Below are positions 15,447 to 22,866 of a stretch of DNA of 31,066 bases, piece by piece; the stretch's first letter is position 1, and every line of letters starts with the position of its first letter. The notes under the pieces were generated by a model. That model saw only the letters and a program-made list of their open reading frames with translations. It was not told the DNA's origin and did no database searches. Source of the stretch: an uncultured Aquimonas sp. (GTDB lineage: Bacteria > Pseudomonadota > Gammaproteobacteria > Xanthomonadales > Xanthomonadaceae); assembly GCF_937888285.1 (NCBI RefSeq), contig NZ_CALART010000018.1:1-31066 (forward strand). The letters are read 5' to 3'. The position numbers and the translations under genes are program-made.

Positions 15447-15734
15447 TCACAGCACCAGCAGCAGCACGACGGCGCCGACGATGCCGAAGATCGCGCACCA
15501 CAGCAGCACCTGGGCCGGCGTCGCCAAGCCGTTGAGATTGCGATCCTGCAGCGCGCGGAAGCGGCCCTGCAGCAGGAAACCCAGATAGGCCGGCGAAAAC
15601 GCGTGCCCGCCCACGGTGGCCTTGCGGTCCTGCAGGTGGCGGTACGCCAGCGGCCCGAAGATCAGGTAGCCGGTCGCACCTGACAATCCGATGCCGGTCA
15701 CCAGCAGCAGCAGGAACATGCTGAGGATGTCCAT
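15447..15734 (-). CDS. Small membrane protein, function unknown
   Basis: 95 residues with two predicted membrane helices: residues ~3-24 (ILSMFLLLLVTGIGLSGATGYL) and ~74-95 (VLLWCAIFGIVGAVVLLLVL at the very C-terminus). The connecting segment is basic (YRHLQDRKATVGGHAF, GRFRALQDRNLNG), implying a cytoplasmic loop. GAGG lies 7 bases before the ATG, overlapping the asnS stop region; the gap to asnS is only 8 bases, so co-transcription is likely. I do not recognise the family. Confidence 0.8.
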   Translation of the reverse strand: MDILSMFLLLLVTGIGLSGATGYLIFGPLAYRHLQDRKATVGGHAFSPAYLGFLLQGRFRALQDRNLNGLATPAQVLLWCAIFGIVGAVVLLLVL

Positions 15735-15742
15735 CGCCGGCC

Positions 15743-17143
<1,401 letters not shown>

Positions 17144-17266
17144 GACTTCCTCTTGAACACCGCTGGGAAAAGGATTTGCAAGCTTGCAGACAGCCCGCAA
17201 TCATAGCGGAAGGTCCGGCATTCGATGCGCCGGGCGTTCCGGCTTCAGCAGACAAGGAATCAATCC

Positions 17267-17596
17267 ATGGGTATCCACCTGACCGCCGCCGCCGTCGAAC
17301 GGGTCCGCCAGTACGTCGAGCGCGAGCCCGGCAGCCTCGGACTGCGATTTGGCGTCAAGCGCACCGGCTGCTCCGGTTGGGGTTACACCGTGGACGTGGC
17401 GCGCGAGATCCACGCCGACGACACCGTGGTCGAGCAGGACGGCGTGAAAGTACTGATCAACGCCCAGAGCCTGCCGCTGGTCCAAGGCACTGAGATCGAT
17501 TTCGTGCGCCAGGGCTTGAACCAGCAGTTCGCTTTCCGCAACCCGCAGGCAGCAGCGGCCTGTGGCTGCGGCGAGAGTTTCACTACCGCGGACTAG
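17267..17596 (+). CDS. Iron-sulfur cluster assembly A-type carrier (IscA/SufA/HesB family)
   Basis: 109 residues. A-type carriers bind Fe-S clusters or iron and pass them to apo-proteins. The three conserved cysteines are present: one in KRTGCSGWGY and two in CGCGESF near the C-terminus. Core segments ITL-type start (GIHLTAAAVERV), LRFGVKRTG and VLINAQSLPLVQGTEIDFV are typical. The start has AAGGAA 6 bases upstream and gives a normal length. It stands alone, divergent from asnS, so whether it is best called IscA, SufA or ErpA cannot be settled here; the GCSGWGY context is nearer IscA/SufA than ErpA. Confidence 0.92.
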   Translation: MGIHLTAAAVERVRQYVEREPGSLGLRFGVKRTGCSGWGYTVDVAREIHADDTVVEQDGVKVLINAQSLPLVQGTEIDFVRQGLNQQFAFRNPQAAAACGCGESFTTAD

Positions 17597-17634
17597 GACG
17601 CAGGGCGGCGGCACGCCGCGACTCGCGCCCATTC

Positions 17635-17663
17635 TTGCCAGCCTCAAGCGCTTGCGCTATCGT
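17635..17663 (+). promoter_or_regulatory. Promoter of rpsF-rpsR-rplI
   Basis: TTGCCA (17635-17640), 17-base spacer, TATCGT (17658-17663), then a GC-rich discriminator (GCGCGGC) as in stringently controlled ribosomal promoters. Transcription would start about 17670, leaving a leader of some 95 bases. Confidence 0.7.
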
Positions 17664-17669
17664 GCGCGG

Positions 17670-17766
17670 CTTGCCTGCGCCCTGCGCGGGCAACCTTGCC
17701 TCACCGCCGCCGGCGGGAGGCTTTCGCGCCGGCGAGCGCCGGAGCGTCATCCACAAGGAGTCATCC
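17670..17766 (+). promoter_or_regulatory. Structured leader of rpsF (candidate S6:S18 autoregulatory element)
   Basis: Two hairpins are visible: TTGCC...GGCAA enclosing GCGC/GCGC, and CGCCGGCG (17708-17715) with CGCCGGCG (17727-17734). An RNA motif in rpsF leaders of many bacteria binds the S6:S18 complex for feedback control. The CCG-rich second hairpin is a candidate, but I cannot confirm a match to that motif. Confidence 0.4.
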
Positions 17767-18171
17767 ATGCGTCATTACGAAATCGTGTTCATGGTCCATC
17801 CGGACCAGAGTGAACAGGTCCCGGCGATGATCGAGCGTTACAAGACGCTGATCGAGAACGACAAGGGCGCCATTCACCGCCTCGAAGACTGGGGTCGTCG
17901 CCAGCTGGCCTACCCGATCGAGAACCTGGTCAAGGCCCACTACGTGCTGATGAACGTGGAAATCTCGCAGGCCGTGCTCGACGAGCTGGTCGCGGGCTTC
18001 CGCTTCAACGATGCGGTGCTGCGTCACCTGGTGATCAGCCGCGAGGGTCCGGTCACCGAGGCCTCGCTGATCCTGAAGAGCAAGGACGAGAAGCCCGAGC
18101 GCCGTCGTCGCGACGACGATTCCGAAGGTGAGTCCGTCGGCGCCGAGCGCGCCAGCGAAGAAGCCGTCTAA
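17767..18171 (+). CDS. rpsF: 30S ribosomal protein S6
   Basis: 134 residues. The family start MRHYEIVFMVHPDQSEQVPAMIERY and the core WGRRQLAYPIENLVKAHYVLMN are intact. The C-terminal tail from about residue 103 is charged (KDEKPERRRRDDDSEGESVG) and ends SEEAV, longer than the core fold; such tails are usual in S6 and in some bacteria are substrates of glutamate-adding RimK. AAGGAG lies 8 bases before the ATG. First gene of the rpsF-rpsR-rplI unit. S6 partners with S18 in the 30S platform. Confidence 0.98.
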   Translation: MRHYEIVFMVHPDQSEQVPAMIERYKTLIENDKGAIHRLEDWGRRQLAYPIENLVKAHYVLMNVEISQAVLDELVAGFRFNDAVLRHLVISREGPVTEASLILKSKDEKPERRRRDDDSEGESVGAERASEEAV

Positions 18172-18189
18172 GCCCCGGAGCCTATCGAA

Positions 18190-18414
18190 ATGTCCAAGTT
18201 CTTCCGCCGCCGCAAGTTCTGCAAGTTCACCGCCGAGGGCATCACCGAGATCGACTACATGGATCTCAACACCCTCCGCCAGTACATCACCGAGACCGGC
18301 AAGATCGTGCCCTCGCGCATCACCGGCACCAAGGCCAAGTACCAGCGCCAGCTGGCTGCCGCGATCAAGCGCGCGCGCTTCCTGGCCTTGATTCCGTACT
18401 GCGACAACCACTGA
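18190..18414 (+). CDS. rpsR: 30S ribosomal protein S18
   Basis: 74 residues starting MSKFFRRRKFCKFTAEG and containing IDYMDLNTLRQYITETGKIVPSRITGTKAKYQRQL, the conserved S18 sequence; length is normal. It binds S6 in the 30S platform. It follows rpsF by 18 bases, with the start context CGGAGCCTATCGAAATG (GGAG about 9 bases before ATG). The Cys in KFCKF makes it a C+ type S18, which can bind zinc in some bacteria, although only one early Cys and a late one (YCDNH) are present. Confidence 0.98.
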   Translation: MSKFFRRRKFCKFTAEGITEIDYMDLNTLRQYITETGKIVPSRITGTKAKYQRQLAAAIKRARFLALIPYCDNH

Positions 18415-18423
18415 TGAGCCCGT

Positions 18424-18445
18424 GCCGGGGCGCCTGCGCCCCGGC
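18424..18445 (+). terminator. GC hairpin between rpsR and rplI
   Basis: GCCGGGGCG (18424-18432), loop CCTG, CGCCCCGGC (18437-18445): a 9-bp perfect stem. No T-run follows, so it may attenuate or mark RNA processing rather than end the operon. Confidence 0.45.
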
Positions 18446-18519
18446 CTGCTCACCCATCCATCGGACAGCCCAAGGGCTGCGGCGACATCAAGAGCGCCGC
18501 TAACGATCAGGAGCACCCA

Positions 18520-18969
18520 ATGAAGCTTGTTCTGCTGCAGAAAGTCACCAACCTCGGCAACCTGGGCGACCAGGTCAACGTGAAGCCCGGCTATGGCCGC
18601 AATTTCCTGGTTCCCCAGGGCAAGGCCGTGCCGGCTACCGCCGCCAATGTCGCCGAGTTCGAGGCGCGCCGCGCCGAGTACGAAGCCCGCGCGCGCGAGC
18701 TGTCGGCGGGTGCCGAAGCCCGTCGCGAGCGTCTTGAAGGCGCGAGCGTCACGATCGCCGCCAACGCCTCGACCGAAGGCAAGCTGTACGGCTCGGTCGG
18801 CCCGCGCGACATCGCCGAGGCCTTCACCGCTGCCGGCCTGCCGCTGGAGAAGAGCGAAGTGGTGATGGGCGAAGGCCCGATCCGCCGCGTCGGCGAGTTC
18901 GACCTGGTCGTGCACCTGCACGCCGACGTCGAAGCGACGGTCAAGGTCATCGTGGTGCCGGAAGCCTGA
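18520..18969 (+). CDS. rplI: 50S ribosomal protein L9
   Basis: 149 residues. The N-terminal domain is highly conserved (MKLVLLQKVTNLGNLGDQVNVKPGYGRNFLVPQGKAV); a long helix follows (FEARRAEYEARARELSAGAEARRERLEG) and then the C-terminal domain (TEGKLYGSVGPRDIAEAF... IRRVGEFDLVVHLHADVEATVKVIVVPE). Length equals that of E. coli L9. AGGAG lies 7 bases before the ATG. Its stop codon lies inside an 18-base palindrome (18961-18978), and a strong terminator follows at 18997. Confidence 0.98.
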   Translation: MKLVLLQKVTNLGNLGDQVNVKPGYGRNFLVPQGKAVPATAANVAEFEARRAEYEARARELSAGAEARRERLEGASVTIAANASTEGKLYGSVGPRDIAEAFTAAGLPLEKSEVVMGEGPIRRVGEFDLVVHLHADVEATVKVIVVPEA

Positions 18970-18996
18970 TCAGGCTTCAAGCATCGCGTGATCCGA

Positions 18997-19025
18997 AACG
19001 GGCGCCGCGAGGCGCCCGTTTTCGT
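18997..19025 (+). terminator. Intrinsic terminator after rplI
   Basis: AACGGGCGCC (18997-19006), loop GCGA, GGCGCCCGTT (19011-19020), then TTCGTT. A 10-bp stem with a GNRA-type loop, at the expected place for the end of the ribosomal-protein unit. Confidence 0.85.
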
Positions 19026-19142
19026 TGGGCCCGGTCTTGGCGCTCCTGCGGTTGCAGCCCTCGCGCCCAGGCGCGGTCGAGGTCGCGGAGGGCAGGGCAG
19101 CCCCGCACGTCTCCCTGTCTCAGATCCTGAGATGTGCCCAGC

Positions 19143-19151
19143 TTATCCACA
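19143..19151 (+). promoter_or_regulatory. DnaA-box sequence upstream of dnaB
   Basis: TTATCCACA matches the strong DnaA-box consensus exactly. It lies about 100 bases before the dnaB start and about 35 bases upstream of a candidate -10 box TATGAT (19186-19191; no good -35). This suggests DnaA could influence dnaB transcription. Only one box is seen, so it is not an origin. Confidence 0.5.
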
Positions 19152-19247
19152 GTCTTATGCGCAACGGCGCGGTCCTGAGCTTCCGTATGATCCTCGGTCC
19201 GCGTGCTGCGCCCTTCCGGCGCATCCGCCGCAGAGCATCCCAAGCCC

Positions 19248-20660
19248 ATGGCCGCAGTCTTTCCCGGGCGCAAGCCCGAACGCAGTTTCCCCTCGCATGA
19301 CGAGCGCACCGACGGCCTGCGCGTGCCGCCACACTCGGTGGATGCCGAGCAGGCGGTCCTGGGCGGCCTCATGCTGTCCGGCGAAGCCTGGGACAAGGTC
19401 GCCGACAAGCTCACCGAGGAAGACTTCTACCGCCGCGACCACCAGCTGATCTTTCGAGCGATCGGCCAGCTCGCGGAGAAGGGCCAGCCCTGCGATGCGG
19501 TGACCCTGGGCGAATGGTTCGACAGCCAGGGCGAGAGCGAGCTGGTCGGCGGCGGCGCCTACATCGTCGAGCTGGCCAGCACCACGCCCAGCGCCGCCAA
19601 CATCGCCGCTTACGCAGAGATCGTGCGCGAGAAATCGGTGCTGCGGCAGCTGATCGACATCGGCACCAACATCGCCAATGACGGCTACCAGCCGGCGGGC
19701 CGCCCTGCGCGCGAGCTGTTGGAAGTCGCCGAACAGCAGGTGTTCCGCATCGCCGAGGCCGGCAGCCGTGGGCGCCAGGGCTTCCAGAGCATGCGCGCGG
19801 CGGTCAAGGACGCTTTCCGCGTCCTGCAGGAGCGCTACCAGAACCAGGGCAAGATCACCGGCCTGCCCAGCGGCTTCATCGACTTCGACGAGCACACCGC
19901 GGGACTGCAGCCCTCTGACCTGATCATCCTTGCCGCACGTCCGGCGATGGGCAAGACCTCGTTTGCGCTCAACGTCGCGGAGTACGCGGCGCTCAAGACC
20001 AAGAAGCCGGCGGCCGTGTTCTCGATGGAAATGTCGGCCTCGCAGCTGGCCTTCCGTCTGATCTCCTCGCTGGGCCGCGTCAACCAGCAGTCGCTGCGCA
20101 CCGGCCAGCTCGAGGACGAGGACTGGAGCCGGGTGACGCACGCGATCACCATGCTGTCGGAAGCCAAGATCTTCATCGATGACACGCCGGCGCTGTCGCC
20201 CACTGAGCTGCGGGCACGCTGCCGCCGCCTGGCGCGCGAGCATGGCCTTGGCCTGATCGTGATCGACTACCTGCAGCTGATGCAGGTGCCGGGCAATCGC
20301 GAGAACCGCGCCACCGAAATTTCAGAAATCTCGCGCAGCCTGAAGGCTCTTGCCAAGGAGCTGAACGTGCCTGTGATCGCCCTCTCGCAGTTGAACCGCT
20401 CGCTGGAAAGCCGCACCGACAAGCGCCCCGTGATGGCCGACCTGCGCGAGTCCGGCGCCATCGAGCAGGACGCCGACATGATCGTCTTCATCTACCGCGA
20501 CGAGTACTACCACCCGGAATCCGGCGAGAAGGGCGTGGCCGAGATCATCATCGGCAAGCACCGCCACGGCCCGACGGGAACGGTCAAACTGGCCTTCCAC
20601 GGCAAGTACACCCGCTTCGACAACCTCGCCTCCGGAGGCTACGCGGGGAGCTTCGAGTGA
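19248..20660 (+). CDS. dnaB: Replicative DNA helicase DnaB
   Basis: 470 residues from the chosen ATG (19248); an in-frame GTG at 19203 is possible but would give a longer than usual N-terminus. Hexameric 5'-3' helicase of the replication fork. The N-terminal domain starts at VPPHSVDAEQAVLGGLML. The RecA-like domain has Walker A ARPAMGKTSFALN, the H1a-type SMEMSASQLAFRL, Walker B LIVIDYLQLM and SRSLKALAKELNVPVIALSQLNR, with DLRESGAIEQDADMI and the arginine-finger region near the end. No intein interrupts it. There is no clear ribosome-binding site. The stop overlaps the GTG of alr by 4 bases. Confidence 0.97.
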   Translation: MAAVFPGRKPERSFPSHDERTDGLRVPPHSVDAEQAVLGGLMLSGEAWDKVADKLTEEDFYRRDHQLIFRAIGQLAEKGQPCDAVTLGEWFDSQGESELVGGGAYIVELASTTPSAANIAAYAEIVREKSVLRQLIDIGTNIANDGYQPAGRPARELLEVAEQQVFRIAEAGSRGRQGFQSMRAAVKDAFRVLQERYQNQGKITGLPSGFIDFDEHTAGLQPSDLIILAARPAMGKTSFALNVAEYAALKTKKPAAVFSMEMSASQLAFRLISSLGRVNQQSLRTGQLEDEDWSRVTHAITMLSEAKIFIDDTPALSPTELRARCRRLAREHGLGLIVIDYLQLMQVPGNRENRATEISEISRSLKALAKELNVPVIALSQLNRSLESRTDKRPVMADLRESGAIEQDADMIVFIYRDEYYHPESGEKGVAEIIIGKHRHGPTGTVKLAFHGKYTRFDNLASGGYAGSFE

Positions 20661-21733
20661 GCCGGGCGACCTCGGCCACCATCCACACCGACGCGCTCCG
20701 CCACAACCTGCAGCTGATCCGGCGCCGAGCCCCGGGCAGCAAGGTGATGGCGGTGGTCAAGGCGGATGGCTACGGCCACGGCCTGGAGCGCGTGGCGCGC
20801 GCCCTGCAGGGGGCGGATGCCTTCGGCGTGGCGGCGCTCTCAGATGCCGAGCGCCTGCGCGCAGCCGGGTTGTCGCAGCGCATCGTGCTGCTCTCCGGGC
20901 CGGACGAGCCGGACGACCTCGCGCTGCTGCGGCGCCTGCAGGTGGATGCGGTCATCCACCATCCCAGCCAGCTGCAGCTGCTGGAATCGGACCCGGGCGG
21001 CTCCCCGATCCGCACCTGGCTCAAGCTGGACACTGGCATGCACCGTTTGGGCTTTCCCGCGACGGACGCCGCCGAAGTGCATGCACGCCTGCGCGCGTTC
21101 ACGGGCGTCCACGACGACATCGTGCTGATGACCCATTTCGCGCGCTCGGATGAATTCAGCTCGGCGGCGACGCGCGAGCAGATGCGCAGGTTCGACGCCG
21201 CCGTCGCGGGACTGCCCGGAGAGCATTCGCTGTCGAACTCGGCAGGCGTGCTGGGCTGGCCCGAGGCCCATCGGCACTGGGTACGCCCGGGCGGCGCGCT
21301 GTACGGGCTCTCGGCCGTCGAGGGCCAGTCCGGACTTGATCTGGGCCTTGCGCCTGCCATGACCCTGTCGACCCGCCTGATCTCGGTGAAGCAGGTCGAG
21401 GCCGGTGCGGCGATCGGCTATGGCGGGGCCTTTGTCACGCCATCTGCCATGCGCATCGGCATTGCCGCGATCGGCTACGGCGACGGCTATCCGCGCCACG
21501 CAGGCTCGGGCACGCCGGTCTGGGTCGGTGGCGCCTTGACCCGCACCGTGGGCCGGGTGTCCATGGATCTGATGGCGGTGGATCTCGATGCCTTGCCCGA
21601 GGCCGAGGTAGGCACACCCGTCGTCGCCTGGGGCAGGGGCCTGCCGGTGGAAACGGTGGCCGCGAGCGCCGGCACCCTGGGCTACGAGCTCGCCTGCGGC
21701 ATCACCCGCCGAGTGCGTTTCATCGAGGACTGA
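20657..21733 (+). CDS. alr: Alanine racemase
   Basis: 358-residue PLP enzyme making D-alanine for peptidoglycan. The PLP lysine is Lys35 in AVVKADGYGHG; the catalytic Tyr lies in AIGYGGAF (about residue 254), with MTHFARSDE, SNSAGVLGW, and the PGGALYG segment typical of the fold. The start is GTG, overlapping the dnaB stop as GTGA (20657-20660), so translation probably depends on dnaB translation. The dnaB-alr order is common in gammaproteobacteria. Length is normal; there is no sign that it is the catabolic DadX version, as no dadA is nearby. Confidence 0.96.
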   Translation: MSRATSATIHTDALRHNLQLIRRRAPGSKVMAVVKADGYGHGLERVARALQGADAFGVAALSDAERLRAAGLSQRIVLLSGPDEPDDLALLRRLQVDAVIHHPSQLQLLESDPGGSPIRTWLKLDTGMHRLGFPATDAAEVHARLRAFTGVHDDIVLMTHFARSDEFSSAATREQMRRFDAAVAGLPGEHSLSNSAGVLGWPEAHRHWVRPGGALYGLSAVEGQSGLDLGLAPAMTLSTRLISVKQVEAGAAIGYGGAFVTPSAMRIGIAAIGYGDGYPRHAGSGTPVWVGGALTRTVGRVSMDLMAVDLDALPEAEVGTPVVAWGRGLPVETVAASAGTLGYELACGITRRVRFIED

Positions 21734-21857
21734 ACGACAGGTCCGTGCTCGCAAGCCGCCCGCGTTCTTGAATCGAACTCGGCGAGCTTGCGTCTGATCA
21801 AGGTGCGATCTTCCCGGCTGCCTAGACTCCGCGCTCAATCGATTCCGGAGCGCGTCC

Positions 21858-22628
21858 ATGGCTGTCGAGCTGTTCAGCACCTCTGAGCACAAGTGCGTGG
21901 TGTTTCCCGACCTGGTGCGCGGCGACGATGGCGTGCAGGCGAATCAGTTCCTGGTGGTGCACGGCAGCCACTCGGCGCTGATCGACCCGGGCGGTGCGCT
22001 GCTCTACACCCCGCTCAATCTGGCGGTGTCGCGCTATGTGCAGACCCGTGACCTCACCTACATCCTCGCCAGCCACCAGGATCCGGACATCATCGGTTCG
22101 GTGGATCGCTGGCTGATGTACAGCGACTGCACGATCGTGTGCTCGAAACTGTGGGGGCGCTTCATCCCGCACAGCGTGCCGCACTACCAGAAGGGCGCCG
22201 GCGGCGACCGCTATCTCCTGGTGCCCGACGAGGGCATGGAGATCCCGATGGGCAGCAGCCACATCCGCGCGCTGCCCGCGCACTTCCTGCATTCGGTCGG
22301 CAATCTGAGCTTCTGGGATCCGGTCAGCCGCATCCTGTTCTCGGGCGATGTCGGCTCATCCATGGTGTCGGCCGGTACGCCCTACCTGCCGTATGAGGAC
22401 TTCGCCTCCATGGTGGGCCGCATGGAGGGCTTCCATCGTCGCTACATGGCCGGCAATCGCGTTTGCCGGCTGTGGGCTGGCATGGTCCGAAAGCTCAAGC
22501 CCGCCATGATCGTGCCGCAGCACGGCCTGCCGATGCGGGGCGCTGCGATCGGTGACTTCCTCAGCTGGCTGGAGCAGCTGGAGTGCGGCATCGACCTGCT
22601 GGGGCCGGTGAATTACAGAGTGGCCTGA
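21858..22628 (+). CDS. Metallo-beta-lactamase-fold diiron protein (ODP/flavodiiron-like, no flavodoxin domain)
   Basis: 256 residues. Metal ligands line up with those of flavodiiron proteins: His73-x-Asp75-x-Asp77 (ASHQDPDIIGS), His142 (LPAHFLHS), Asp164 (FSGDVGSS) and His222 (PQHGLPM), with spacings of about 64, 21 and 57 residues. Flavodiiron enzymes have Glu at the second position; here it is Asp. There is no flavodoxin domain, so oxygen or NO reduction would need a separate electron donor; oxygen sensing as in ODP-type proteins is another possibility. Cytoplasmic, no signal peptide. CGGAG lies 8 bases before the ATG. The gene is alone between alr and ppsA. Confidence 0.82.
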   Translation: MAVELFSTSEHKCVVFPDLVRGDDGVQANQFLVVHGSHSALIDPGGALLYTPLNLAVSRYVQTRDLTYILASHQDPDIIGSVDRWLMYSDCTIVCSKLWGRFIPHSVPHYQKGAGGDRYLLVPDEGMEIPMGSSHIRALPAHFLHSVGNLSFWDPVSRILFSGDVGSSMVSAGTPYLPYEDFASMVGRMEGFHRRYMAGNRVCRLWAGMVRKLKPAMIVPQHGLPMRGAAIGDFLSWLEQLECGIDLLGPVNYRVA

Positions 22629-22633
22629 AGGCC

Positions 22634-22661
22634 GGGATTCGGGATTGGGGATTCGGGATTT
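22634..22661. repeat. Heptamer repeat array (GGGATTC/GGGATTG x4)
   Basis: Four 7-base units (GGGATTC, GGGATTG, GGGATTC, GGGATTT) start 6 bases after the stop of the MBL gene. It is the mirror image of the array at 22817-22844, so the two flank a 155-base gap as inverted repeats. Confidence 0.78.
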
Positions 22662-22737
22662 GAAGGAGCGGGTTGCGGCGAGACTCGTGGGTGCGAGGTG
22701 GCCCGCCGCACGTCGCGCTTAGGGCGGCCTGCAAACG

Positions 22738-22765
22738 CGGAGGGCCCACGCATGCGGGCCCTCCG
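22738..22765. terminator. 10-bp GC hairpin between the two heptamer arrays
   Basis: CGGAGGGCCC (22738-22747) pairs perfectly with GGGCCCTCCG (22756-22765); GAAAAG follows on the plus strand. No T-run follows on the plus strand, so terminator function is uncertain. Confidence 0.5.
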
Positions 22766-22816
22766 AAAAGCGCTGGTTGAGGCAGAGGCATCTGGGACGA
22801 AGCGCGCGGCTTCCGC

Positions 22817-22844
22817 GAATCCCGAATCCCGAATCCCCAATCCC
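22817..22844. repeat. Heptamer repeat array (GAATCCC x3 + CAATCCC)
   Basis: Four 7-base units lie directly beside the 3' hairpin of ppsA. They have the same orientation as the array at 1848-1875 and are inverted relative to 22634-22661. Confidence 0.78.
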
Positions 22845-22866
22845 AAGGGCGCCGTCAGGCGCCCTT
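22845..22866 (-). terminator. Hairpin with the ppsA stop codon in its loop
   Basis: AAGGGCGCC (22845-22853), loop GTCA, GGCGCCCTT (22858-22866). The ppsA stop (TGA on the minus strand, 22855-22857) is within the 4-base loop. A 9-bp perfect stem; no T-run follows on the minus strand. Confidence 0.55.
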
